The translations under genes and the position numbers were made by a program. From assembly GCA_947624215.1 (NCBI GenBank), contig CANQJJ010000007.1, positions 1 through 56,630 of the forward strand: a stretch of 56,630 bases of DNA, in the 5' to 3' direction. The DNA comes from an uncultured Clostridia bacterium (GTDB taxonomy: Bacteria; Bacillota; Clostridia; Christensenellales; Borkfalkiaceae). Shown here piece after piece: positions 49,275 to 56,630 of the stretch; positions within the stretch are counted from its first letter, which is position 1; every line of letters starts with the position of its first letter. Under the pieces are notes generated by a model, which saw only the letters and a program-made list of their open reading frames with translations, did not search any database and was not told the DNA's origin.

Positions 49275-51281
49275 ATGCATCTGTCTCTCTATCGTAAATT
49301 CAGGCCCGAGCGCTTTGAGGGCATCGTGCGGCAGGAACACGTCGTGCGCATCCTCACGAGCCAGATCTCGCAGAATGCCATAGGGCATGCCTACCTCTTC
49401 ACGGGCCCGCGCGGCACGGGCAAGACGACCACGGCCCGTATCTTTGCACGCGCCGTCAACTGCGAACACCCGCAAAACGGCTCCCCCTGTGGGGAGTGCG
49501 CCACCTGCCGTGCGCTCGCGGAGGGCTCGCTCGACATCGCCGAGATCGACGCCGCCTCCAACAACGGCGTGGGGGAGATGCGCGAACTGCGCGAAAAGGT
49601 GCAATATCCCCCCGTCACGGGGCGGTATAAGGTGTATATCATCGACGAAGTCCACATGCTCACCGACTCCGCCTTCAACGCACTCTTAAAGACGCTCGAG
49701 GAGCCGCCCGCGCATGCCATCTTCATCATGGCGACGACGGAACCGCACAAGATCCCCGCCACCATCCTCTCCCGTTGCATGCGCCTCGACTTCAAGCTCA
49801 TCCCCGAGGAGGACCTCGAAAAGCATTTGCGCTCCGTCTTGGACAGCATCGGCAAGAAGTATGAAGACGAGGCCGTGGCCGCCATTGCCCGCGCGGGTGC
49901 GGGGAGCGACCGCGACATGCTCTCCATCGCCGAGGCCTGCATCGTGTATTCGGACACGCTCACCTACGACGCCGTCTGTGCCGTTCTCGGTGCCGCCGAT
50001 TTCGGGCGCACGGCGGGGCTTGCAGAGGCCATGCTCACCGCGGACATGCCCGGGGCCGTCTCCCGCACGGAGGAGATCCTCGCCGAGGGCAAGTCGGTGG
50101 GGGTGCTCCTGCGCGACATTTTGGACCTCCTCGGAAAATTGACCGTCGCCAAGACGTGTAAGTCGGCCGAACGCATTTTGGCGCTCCCCGCCCACCTCTA
50201 CCGCCGCGTGAAGGAGATCGCGGACCGCGTGGACGGACGGACGATCCTGCGGGCCACGGAGATCCTCATCCGCACGGAGAGCGACCTCCGCTTTGTCTCC
50301 TCGCCGCGCATCTCCCTCGAAGCCGCCATCCTCCGCGTCGCATACCCCGCGGCAGACCTCGACCCCGAGGCCATGGCCGCCCGCATCGCAGGGCTCGAGC
50401 ACAAGCTCTCCGAGCTGGAAAACGGGGCCGCCCGCCTCGCTCCCCCCGCGGCAATGGGGAATACGTCTCCCGCGGCAATAGGGAATCCATCCCCCGTAGC
50501 AGTGGGGAATACGCCTCCCGCGGTAGCTTCTGTATCCTCCGCGGCGGGTTCTTCTGTATCCCCCGCGGCAGGTTCTTCTGTATCCCCCGCGGCAGCTTCT
50601 TCTCCTCATCCCGAGGGCGGCAGCCCGAGCGGATCCTATGCGGACGACGGGTATGAATTCCCCACGGAGGAGCCCGTCTTCGAGGAGGCTTATTATTCCG
50701 ATGATTCCGACGACTATCCGCCTGCACCCGAAAGCCCCGCAAAGGGACAGACGAAAAACGCGGCACCCATGTCCGCGACGGAGGCTTCGGAAAGTGGCAA
50801 TTCGCCCTTCTCCGCGCAGGACGCCCCTCCTCCCGTGGCGCCCGCCGCTGACTCTACCCCCGCAGCAAACTCTTCTTCTGCTGCAAACCCTTCCCCCGCG
50901 GCAGGATCTTCCACCCCTCATCCCGAGGGCGGCAGCCCGAGCGGACCCAAGGCAGGTGCCCCCGCAGGGCAGGATGCAGACAGGCTCTACGCACTCTTCA
51001 TGCGCGAGCTGAGGAAGACGTCCAAGAGCGGCGTGCTGTTCACGATGTGCTACGACCTCGTGCCCTCCTTCGAGGGGGCCAAACTCATCCTCTCGACTTC
51101 CTCGCAGACCATCTTCTCCGTGCTCGGGCGGGAGGTCCACCAAAAGGCCATGGCCGAGGTATTCGCGGGGTTGGGCGTGGCGGAATTCGAGGTGCGCCTC
51201 GAAAAGAAGGGGACGGAGCCGCGCGATGCGGTCGCCGAGCTCAAACAAAACTTCAAGGATTATCCGATTGAGATCAAGTGA
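49275..51281 (+). CDS. dnaX: DNA polymerase III subunit gamma/tau
   Basis: 668 residues, the clamp-loader ATPase. Walker A GPRGTGKT (44-51), zinc ligands Cys63, Cys72, Cys75 and Cys78, DEVH in the Walker B VYIIDEVHML, sensor ATTEPHKIPATILSRC. Domain III ends near residue 365. From about 385 to 560 lies a Pro/Ala/Ser low-complexity linker with repeated units (SPAAGSSVSPAAGSS) and SSPHPEGGSPSG appearing twice. A C-terminal tau-like domain (about 565-668) follows. The linker also holds a TKNAAPMSAT peptide encoded by the long form of the dispersed motif. No frameshift signal for a short gamma form was seen. Confidence 0.95.
   Translation: MHLSLYRKFRPERFEGIVRQEHVVRILTSQISQNAIGHAYLFTGPRGTGKTTTARIFARAVNCEHPQNGSPCGECATCRALAEGSLDIAEIDAASNNGVGEMRELREKVQYPPVTGRYKVYIIDEVHMLTDSAFNALLKTLEEPPAHAIFIMATTEPHKIPATILSRCMRLDFKLIPEEDLEKHLRSVLDSIGKKYEDEAVAAIARAGAGSDRDMLSIAEACIVYSDTLTYDAVCAVLGAADFGRTAGLAEAMLTADMPGAVSRTEEILAEGKSVGVLLRDILDLLGKLTVAKTCKSAERILALPAHLYRRVKEIADRVDGRTILRATEILIRTESDLRFVSSPRISLEAAILRVAYPAADLDPEAMAARIAGLEHKLSELENGAARLAPPAAMGNTSPAAIGNPSPVAVGNTPPAVASVSSAAGSSVSPAAGSSVSPAAASSPHPEGGSPSGSYADDGYEFPTEEPVFEEAYYSDDSDDYPPAPESPAKGQTKNAAPMSATEASESGNSPFSAQDAPPPVAPAADSTPAANSSSAANPSPAAGSSTPHPEGGSPSGPKAGAPAGQDADRLYALFMRELRKTSKSGVLFTMCYDLVPSFEGAKLILSTSSQTIFSVLGREVHQKAMAEVFAGLGVAEFEVRLEKKGTEPRDAVAELKQNFKDYPIEIK
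50612..50945 (+). repeat. Direct repeats in the dnaX linker
   Basis: CATCCCGAGGGCGGCAGCCC with its flanks (about 30 bases) occurs at about 50613-50642 and again at about 50916-50945, both times encoding PHPEGGSPSG. Shorter CCCGCGGCAGGTTCTTCTGT units precede the first copy. Confidence 0.75.
50750..50788 (+). repeat. Long form of the dispersed motif in dnaX
   Basis: About 33 bases around GGCACCCATGTCCGCGAC nearly match 18884-18920 in folT and are read in the same frame. The peptide is TKNAAPMSATEAS, within the disordered linker. Confidence 0.75.
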
Positions 51282-51308
51282 CGGAAAATAAATAAAAGGA
51301 GACAGACG

Positions 51309-51671
51309 ATGGCATACGGCAGAGGGCCCGCAGGCGGGGCCAACATGCAAAATCTCGTAAAACAGGCACAGAAGATGCAGGAGGAGATGCAGGCGACGGA
51401 AAAGCTCCTCGACGAGTGGGAGATCGTGGGCACCGCGGGCGGCGAGGCCGTGGTGGTGTACATGAACGCCAAGAAGAAGATCGACGGCATCGAGATCGAC
51501 AAGGAGGTCATCGACCCCGAGGACAGCGAGATGCTCGAGGACCTCATCCTCGCAGCGATCTTAGACGGCTACAAGAAGGCGGACGCCGTCTATGAGGAGA
51601 AGATGGCGAAATTCGGTGCGCTCGGTGGCGGCTTGGGCGGCGGCCTTGGCGGGCTCGGAGGGCTTCTTTGA
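51309..51671 (+). CDS. ybaB: YbaB/EbfC nucleoid-associated protein
   Basis: 120 residues. ANMQNLVKQAQKMQEEMQAT, LLDEWEIVGTAGGEAVVVYM and KKIDGIEIDKEVIDPEDSEM are the family signature; the protein is a DNA-binding dimer. The C-terminus ends in a Gly/Leu-rich tail (GGGLGGGLGGLGGLL). It lies in the conserved dnaX-ybaB-recR order. The stop shares a base with the recR start. A ribosome site AAAAGGAG precedes ATG 51309. Confidence 0.95.
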   Translation: MAYGRGPAGGANMQNLVKQAQKMQEEMQATEKLLDEWEIVGTAGGEAVVVYMNAKKKIDGIEIDKEVIDPEDSEMLEDLILAAILDGYKKADAVYEEKMAKFGALGGGLGGGLGGLGGLL

Positions 51672-52261
51672 TGGACGTCTTCATCGAACCCATCGCGCGG
51701 CTGATGAACGAATTCTCCAAGCTCCCGGGCGTGGGGAAGAAGACGGCACAGCGTTACGCATACAAGGTCATAGCCATGTCCGAGGCAGAGGCGCGCGCAT
51801 TTGCAGACGCGCTCGTGGACGTCAAGCGCCGTGTGCGGTTTTGCAGCGTGTGCGGCAACTTCTCGGAGGAGGAGATCTGCCCCATCTGCAAGGGCCGCGA
51901 GGCCAAGGAGATCTGCGTGGTCAAGGAGCCCAAAGACGTCGTGGCCTTTGAAAAATTGCACAGTTTCCACGGGGTTTACCATGTGCTCCACGGGGTCATC
52001 TCGCCCATGAACGGGATCGGGCCCAACGACATCCGCATCCGTGAACTGCTCGCGCGCATCACAGACAGCACGGAGGAAGTCATCCTTGCGACCAATCCCG
52101 ACGTGGAGGGGGACGCAACGGCGATGTACATTGCAAAACTTTTGAAGCCCTTGGGGGTGAAGACGACGCGCATTGCCCACGGTGTGCCCATCGGCAGCGA
52201 GCTGGAATATGCGGATGAAGTGACCCTCGAGCGCGCCCTGAAAGACCGCAAAGAGATGTAG
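51671..52261 (+). CDS. recR: Recombination mediator RecR
   Basis: 196 residues. Acts with RecFO to load RecA at gaps. N-terminal helix-hairpin-helix LPGVGKKTAQRYAYKV (18-33), zinc finger Cys58, Cys61, Cys70 and Cys73 (CSVCGNFSEEEICPIC), and a Toprim domain with ATNPDVEGDATAMYIAKLL. Complete length. ATG 51671 overlaps the ybaB stop (TGATG). A near-exact dispersed motif, GCCATGTCCGAGG, is at 51773-51785. Confidence 0.96.
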   Translation: MDVFIEPIARLMNEFSKLPGVGKKTAQRYAYKVIAMSEAEARAFADALVDVKRRVRFCSVCGNFSEEEICPICKGREAKEICVVKEPKDVVAFEKLHSFHGVYHVLHGVISPMNGIGPNDIRIRELLARITDSTEEVILATNPDVEGDATAMYIAKLLKPLGVKTTRIAHGVPIGSELEYADEVTLERALKDRKEM

Positions 52262-52764
52262 GGTATAGCTTATGTGAGCGCCCCTTGGCGCCCCCTTGGC
52301 GCCCCGCGAGGTAGCCGCAACGGCCCAATCGAAGCGTCATTCTGAGCCGAACGAGTATGGATGAGAGCGAATAGCTCATCCGCGAAGAATCTTACTACGC
52401 CCAAGCCCGTGTAAGCGCTCCCTCGGCGCCCCTGTAAGGGGAGCTCCGCCGATGCCCTTTCGGCGGTGAGGGGTTTTACGCACATAGAATCAAGGAGGGA
52501 AACCCTTTCGGCGCACAAGGACAGTGCTCCACTGTCTCACGCGGGTAGAGTCCCGCGTTACTTCGCCTACGGCTCGTGTCGCGCTTGGAATACCAATAGA
52601 AGCCTCGCGCGTTCGGTCACCGTTCGCGCCTTCCGATGCGCTCTCTCACCGCAAACGTCGCCCACAGCACACTGTGCTGATGTGCGAGAACGCGTTTTGC
52701 GACCTTACAGGGACAGCAAGAGGGGACCATGTCCGCTGTCAAGCTTCACACGCAGTACCACATC
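52262..52764. repeat. Gene-free repeats with a nested insertion
   Basis: R7 (about 52330-52400), R1 reversed (52413-52475), then R3 split into two parts (52500-52533 and about 52703-52720). About 165 bp between the parts include an R10 element (about 52556-52622). An exact dispersed 8-mer (GGGACCATGTCCGCTG) is at 52723-52738, ahead of gpsA. No gene is seen. Confidence 0.8.
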
Positions 52765-52777
52765 AAGGAGGATGAAT

Positions 52778-53752
52778 ATGAAAATTTCAGTTTTGGGTTG
52801 CGGCCGGTGGGGGTCGTTCATCGCGTGGTATCTCTCGCGGCGGGGCAACGACGTCATCAGCTGGGGCCCCGAGGACTCGGCTTCCTATCAGATCTTAAAG
52901 CAGACGGGCGGCAATGAATACGTCAAACTCGATGAAAAAATCAAGCTCTCCTGTGACCTTGAAGAGGCCGTGACCTTTGCCGAGATCATCGTCATCTCCA
53001 TCTCTTCACAGGGCCTCCGCGGCTTCATGGAGCGCATTGCCCACTACCATGTCCGCGACAAGGTCTTCGTTTTGTGCATGAAGGGCATAGAGGTGGAGAC
53101 GGGCAAGCGTCTCTCGGAGATCCTCGTGGAGAGCGGTATCTCGCCCGAAAAAATCGCGGTCTGGGTCGGCCCGGGGCACATTCAGAGCTTCGTGGCCGGC
53201 ATTCCCAACTGCATGGTCATTGATTCTGCGAACGAGAAATTGAAGCGCGCGCTTGCCGATGAATTCCGCTCCGACCTCATCCGTTTTTATTACGGGGAGG
53301 ACCTCATCGGCACGGAGATCGGCGCGGCGGCCAAGAACGTGATGGGCATCGCGGCGGGCGTCTTAGACGTCATCTGTGTGCCGCTGAAAGGGCCGCTCAT
53401 GTCGCGCGGGGCACGGGAGGTAGCCCGCCTCATCAAGGCGATGGGGGGGAACGAACTCTCTGCCTATGGGCTTGCCCACCTCGGCGACTACGAGACCACG
53501 CTCTTCTCGCCCTATTCGCACAACCGCACCTACGGGGAGATGCTCGCCAAGGGGCAGCGGTTTGAGAAACTTGCGGAGGGCGTGGCGACCTCCAAGGCCA
53601 TGAAACTGCTCGAAGAGAAGTATGGGGTGGAGCTGCCCATCACGGACGCGGTGTACAAGGTCTGCTACGGGGAAGGTGACGACGCCACGCGTTGCCGTGA
53701 GGCCATATCCGCCCTCTTCACCCGCCCCCCCAAGACGGAGATGTACGATTAA
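52778..53752 (+). CDS. gpsA: NAD(P)-dependent glycerol-3-phosphate dehydrogenase
   Basis: 324 residues from ATG 52778, 6 bases after AAGGAGG. It supplies sn-glycerol-3-phosphate for PlsY. Nucleotide loop ISVLGCGRWGSFIAWYLS (3-20), then VISISSQGLRGFM, WVGPGHIQSF, and the catalytic IGAAAKNVMGIAAGVLD with the conserved Lys. YGLAHLGDYETTLFSPYSHN replaces the usual GLAGLGDL..T..S..SRN with small changes. An exact motif copy (TACCATGTCCGCGAC, 53045-53059) encodes YHVRDK. Confidence 0.93.
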   Translation: MKISVLGCGRWGSFIAWYLSRRGNDVISWGPEDSASYQILKQTGGNEYVKLDEKIKLSCDLEEAVTFAEIIVISISSQGLRGFMERIAHYHVRDKVFVLCMKGIEVETGKRLSEILVESGISPEKIAVWVGPGHIQSFVAGIPNCMVIDSANEKLKRALADEFRSDLIRFYYGEDLIGTEIGAAAKNVMGIAAGVLDVICVPLKGPLMSRGAREVARLIKAMGGNELSAYGLAHLGDYETTLFSPYSHNRTYGEMLAKGQRFEKLAEGVATSKAMKLLEEKYGVELPITDAVYKVCYGEGDDATRCREAISALFTRPPKTEMYD

Positions 53753-53962
53753 GATAGCGTCTTATTCCGTCCCGGCCCGTGTAAGCGCCTCTTGGCGCCC
53801 AAGCCTAACCCGAGCATGCCCCCTCCATGGGAGGGGGTAGGGGGGTGGGGTGGCACGGGGCCCGTGTAAGCGTCCCTTGGCGTCAAAGTTTTTGCTGAAA
53901 TATTTCCTGTGCCCCATGCGCTATTGTTTTAATTATGATAAAATATAAAAGTCAATTTAGGA
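53753..53962. repeat. Intergenic stretch before the right-hand accessory region
   Basis: It includes a GGGAGGGGGTAGGGGGGTGGGG element (about 53822-53852) and short CGTGTAAGCGCCTCTTGGCG duplications. From about 53885 the sequence becomes AT-rich, marking the boundary of the DUF262-DUF1524 island. A possible -10 TATGAT is near 53933. Confidence 0.6.
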
Positions 53963-53977
53963 ATGCGAGGTAGCATG

Positions 53978-56098
53978 ATGAAAATCGACAAGGGCAGTTT
54001 TATCAATGATTTCATCGACAAGAATTTGAGACAATACTCAATTCCCGTCTATCAAAGAAACTATGAATGGTCTGGTGAACAGTGTGAAAAATTGTTTGAG
54101 GACATTATCCAGGCACATAAGCTCGACCGTTATCATTTCACCGGGTCAGTCGTTTATGAGTTGCTCAAAACAGAAAATAAAATAGACTACTATATCATTA
54201 TTGATGGGCAGCAGCGTCTCACTACCATTTATATTCTCTTGAAGGCTCTCATTGATGTTGCGGAAACGGAGAGAGAGAAAGAGACGCTCCGATCCCTTAT
54301 GTTCAATGAGGACAAGTTTAAGCAATACAACATAGATGATTCCAGCAAGCTGAAGCTCAAGCCGATCAAGAGCGACAACCAACAGCTCATGTTGCTCATG
54401 GAGAATCGTGTAGATGAGATGGATAAATCCAGCGGAATTTATCAGAACTATGACTTGTTCTGCAAGCTCGCTCGAAAGGCGCTCGCAGAAGATGATACAC
54501 TCAGCATTGAGAAGATCTATGATGGCATTGAACATTTGACTTGTGCCACAATAAAGCTTGAGGAGGAAGAAAAGGGCAAGGAACAGGAAATCTTTGAACG
54601 CATCAATTCCACAGGCGTACCTCTCAGCCTGGCTGATAAAATCAGGAATTTTGTCTTGATGACAGAAGCGGATCAGGACAGGCTTTACGAAGATTATTGG
54701 CTTCAAGTTGAGCGGATGCTCACCAAAGACCAGATGTCCGCATTCTTTTTGGATTATCTCAACCTCAAACTGGATGGATTTACCCGTGAGAAGGAAGCAT
54801 ATGATGACTTCAAATCCGTGTTCCACAGTAACAAATACACCAGCGAGTCCATGCTGTCAGAGATCCTCCGATATGCCAAACAATATTCTGTCTTCCTCAA
54901 GGGCAGCTCGGAACTGGGGAACGAAGTCAACAATGCGTTGGACGGTCTGAGAAAGCTGAACCAGACGACGGTGTACCTGTTTTTGTTCCGTGTGTTTGAT
55001 GATTTCGAAGCAAAAATAATCAGCGAGTCTGAACTCTCCAAGGTTCTTCATCTGTTGCTCAATTACAGCATTCGAAGACTTATCTGCGAAGTCGGCTCGA
55101 ACTCTTTGCGCGGCCTTTATAAGACTTTGTACTCTCGTATTTTCAATCGAGAAGAAAACAAAGAACATTACTATGATGCCGTTGTTTCTTTCCTGACACA
55201 GTTGACATCAAAAGACTGCATACCCGATGACGAAGATTTCGCGCTGGCACTCAAAGAGAGAAACCTTTATCGCAAAAATGCTCTCTGCAAATATCTGCTT
55301 ATTGCAGTAGAAAACCAGAGCAAAGAAAAGATCGTTACGACATCGCTCAGCATAGAGCATATCATGCCGCAGAATAAAAATCTGTCTCAAAGCTGGCGAA
55401 CGATGCTGGGTGATAATTGGGAGTACGTTCACGACCGCTACCTACATACGCTTGGCAATCTTACCTTAACGGGATACAATGGGGAGCTCGGGGACAAGCC
55501 TTTCGATGAAAAAAAGAAACTTTTGCAAAGCCCGGAGACGCCGACCCATATCACGATTCTTTACAAAGATGTATTGGATCGGGAAAAATGGGATGAAGGT
55601 ACGATCAAGACCCGCGCAGCTCGTCTTTCGGATACGATCCTCAAATTGTTTCCCATTGTTGCTCCGGAAACGAAGATCGATTTCAGCGATCCGAGATACC
55701 AAGAATATAAGGTCACGGAGCCTCGCAATGCAACATTCAAGATCGTGAATTACTATGAATTACTCGGCGAGCGCGTCAACATAGACAGTTTTGCCGGCAT
55801 GGTTCGGTCCGTTGCAATCAGGCTTTATGAACTTGACAATTCCATCATCGAGCGCATGGCAAAAAACAATGAAGTGTTCCCCGGATGGCAAATTCCTGTT
55901 TTCTCTTACGACGAAAAAGCCATAAAGGGTGCTCATGAGTTGAAAAAGGGGACCGGGATCTATATAAGTACCGGCTATTCGGCATACGACTGTGTTTGCT
56001 TTATTCGTCAACTTCTGAAAATCTATGATTTAGACATAGAGGAAGACTTCGTGTATAGCGCCCGCACGAACAAAAATGCGCAGAATCAAGATGCATAA
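53978..56098 (+). CDS. DUF262-DUF1524 nuclease (GmrSD-like)
   Basis: 706 residues. N-terminal DUF262 domain: RQYSIPVYQRNYEWSGEQCE and the IIIDGQQRLTTIYILLKALI motif (DGQQR, about 70-75). A long helical middle has IFERINSTGVPLSLADKIRN, which is diagnostic. The DUF1524 HNH-type nuclease has SIEHIMPQ, and further on LHTLGNLTLTGYNGELGDKP (about 460-510). A further C-terminal domain starts near 570. GmrSD and related proteins cut modified phage DNA using nucleotide. ATG 53978 is 7 bases after GAGG. The gene is clearly more AT-rich than gpsA, consistent with transfer. Confidence 0.92.
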   Translation: MKIDKGSFINDFIDKNLRQYSIPVYQRNYEWSGEQCEKLFEDIIQAHKLDRYHFTGSVVYELLKTENKIDYYIIIDGQQRLTTIYILLKALIDVAETEREKETLRSLMFNEDKFKQYNIDDSSKLKLKPIKSDNQQLMLLMENRVDEMDKSSGIYQNYDLFCKLARKALAEDDTLSIEKIYDGIEHLTCATIKLEEEEKGKEQEIFERINSTGVPLSLADKIRNFVLMTEADQDRLYEDYWLQVERMLTKDQMSAFFLDYLNLKLDGFTREKEAYDDFKSVFHSNKYTSESMLSEILRYAKQYSVFLKGSSELGNEVNNALDGLRKLNQTTVYLFLFRVFDDFEAKIISESELSKVLHLLLNYSIRRLICEVGSNSLRGLYKTLYSRIFNREENKEHYYDAVVSFLTQLTSKDCIPDDEDFALALKERNLYRKNALCKYLLIAVENQSKEKIVTTSLSIEHIMPQNKNLSQSWRTMLGDNWEYVHDRYLHTLGNLTLTGYNGELGDKPFDEKKKLLQSPETPTHITILYKDVLDREKWDEGTIKTRAARLSDTILKLFPIVAPETKIDFSDPRYQEYKVTEPRNATFKIVNYYELLGERVNIDSFAGMVRSVAIRLYELDNSIIERMAKNNEVFPGWQIPVFSYDEKAIKGAHELKKGTGIYISTGYSAYDCVCFIRQLLKIYDLDIEEDFVYSARTNKNAQNQDA

Positions 56099-56110
56099 AT
56101 ATAAAAAGAC

Positions 56111-56176
56111 TAAAAGGCAGCAAACCTTTCAGCCTTTTGTAATAGAGAACCCTTGGAACGTCTGAGGGTTTTTATT
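56111..56176 (+). terminator. Two successive terminator hairpins
   Basis: AAAAGGC...GCCTTTT (56111-56138) and AACCCT...AGGGTT followed by TTTATT (56148-56176) lie just after the nuclease gene. The second has a proper T-rich tail. Confidence 0.75.
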
Positions 56177-56178
56177 AC

Positions 56179-56214
56179 AGCAACTCGCTTGAACTCACGT
56201 TCAAGCGAGTTGCT
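56179..56214. repeat. Perfect 16-bp-arm hairpin
   Basis: AGCAACTCGCTTGAAC, loop TCAC, then GTTCAAGCGAGTTGCT. It is a fully matched inverted repeat of 36 bases between convergent genes, without a T tail. It could be a recombination or transposon-end structure, or an RNA processing site. Confidence 0.8.
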
Positions 56215-56297
56215 CTTGGCGGCACGTCGGCATCCGAATTTGAACTAATGGCAAGAAAAGGCAAAATGGTAGCTAGAATAATGCTATAAATATCAAT

Positions 56298-56630
56298 TCA
56301 CTCTTGACTTTTATTTTGGCTCATTGCGCAATCATAAGGACAATCTGTCAAATTAAAACTGTTTGGCTGGCGCTTAATTCCGACATAAGGATATCCTTTC
56401 TCTTTGCAGATGCCTATAATCTTATTACGCTCATCGCAAGGCATCTTGTTGCCCAAATATACTTTTTTAATTTTAAAGAAAGGAATATTTTTTGCTTTAT
56501 TATCTTGTTCATAGCTTATTAATCGCCATTCTTGCTGATCCATCCAGTGAATGCTTTTGCGCAAAAGTCCATTGAAATACATTTGCCATAAATCCGAGAT
56601 ATCAGGCAATTTGTCGCAATTCAAACTTAA
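56298..56630 (-). CDS. DUF2971 protein, C-terminal part (runs off the window)
   Basis: The visible 110 codons include HWMDQQEWRLI and FKIKKVYLGNKMPCDERNKI, then IGICKEKGYPYVGIKR, the conserved end of DUF2971 proteins. The frame is open at the window edge, so the N-terminus is missing; a family member is usually 250-300 residues. The function is unknown, though the family is often found in phage-defence neighbourhoods. It is AT-rich and converges on the DUF262-DUF1524 gene. Confidence 0.7.
   Translation of the reverse strand, partial: LSLNCDKLPDISDLWQMYFNGLLRKSIHWMDQQEWRLISYEQDNKAKNIPFFKIKKVYLGNKMPCDERNKIIGICKEKGYPYVGIKRQPNSFNLTDCPYDCAMSQNKSQE

Noticed and set aside
49275..51281. Programmed frameshift in dnaX as in E. 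coli
   Set aside because: No A-AAA-AAG-type heptamer with a nearby -1 stop was seen in the region after domain III.
1..56630. tRNA or rRNA genes
   Set aside because: No cloverleaf with a GTTCGANNC T-arm and CCA-type end, and no rRNA-like sequence, was recognised on either strand by eye.

Overview
This window looks like a GC-rich Bacillota (Firmicutes) chromosome of the class Clostridia, probably from an uncultured gut-type lineage. The evidence is the gene content and order: mrnC-rlmB-sigH, lspA followed by an RluA-family synthase, dnaX-ybaB-recR, der-plsY, feoA-feoA-feoB with a Cys-rich tail protein, LemA with DUF2207, TIGR02206 proteins, and ECF-type S components, one of them under a tetrahydrofolate riboswitch. 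The species is not identified. No tRNA, rRNA, CRISPR array or classical insertion sequence was recognised.

Left end, 1-8.5 kb: an accessory zone. It begins with an unknown repeat protein and a cluster of gene remnants (a hexapeptide acetyltransferase whose tail is inverted, a cardiolipin synthase piece, an aldo/keto reductase with two frameshifts, an iron alcohol dehydrogenase stub). These lie around an operon of an ECF S component and a TetR regulator with a visible operator. A secreted, membrane-anchored protein follows. Next comes an AT-rich cassette of EcoRI-type adenine methyltransferase, DUF262-HNH nuclease and divergent XRE regulator, probably restriction or defence.

Middle, 8.7-53.8 kb: mostly core genes in short, tightly overlapping operons: PadR/DUF1700; feo under three palindromic operators; folT-lgt-pncB-lspA-rluD; der-plsY; an aconitase-like protein without visible iron-sulfur ligands coupled to a zinc macrodomain; lemA-DUF2207; glpK; glmM-glmS; a patatin gene in a -1 frame behind an A8 slippery run; a CPA2 antiporter; mrnC, rlmB-sigH; two TIGR02206 paralogues; dnaX-ybaB-recR; gpsA. 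Gene-free stretches of 0.3-0.9 kb separate the operons. They are mosaics of at least ten dispersed repeat families, some nested inside one another.

Right end, 53.9-56.6 kb: a second AT-rich accessory zone with a DUF262-DUF1524 GmrSD-like nuclease and a partial DUF2971 gene, separated by terminators and a perfect 16-bp-arm hairpin.

The most unusual signal is a short motif, consensus GCGGACATGGTACC. Its 8-base core occurs 19 times between 17.9 and 53.1 kb on both strands, in genes and between them, against about 1-2 expected by chance. It behaves like a DNA-uptake-type or other genome-wide recognition word. I know of no such word described for this lineage.
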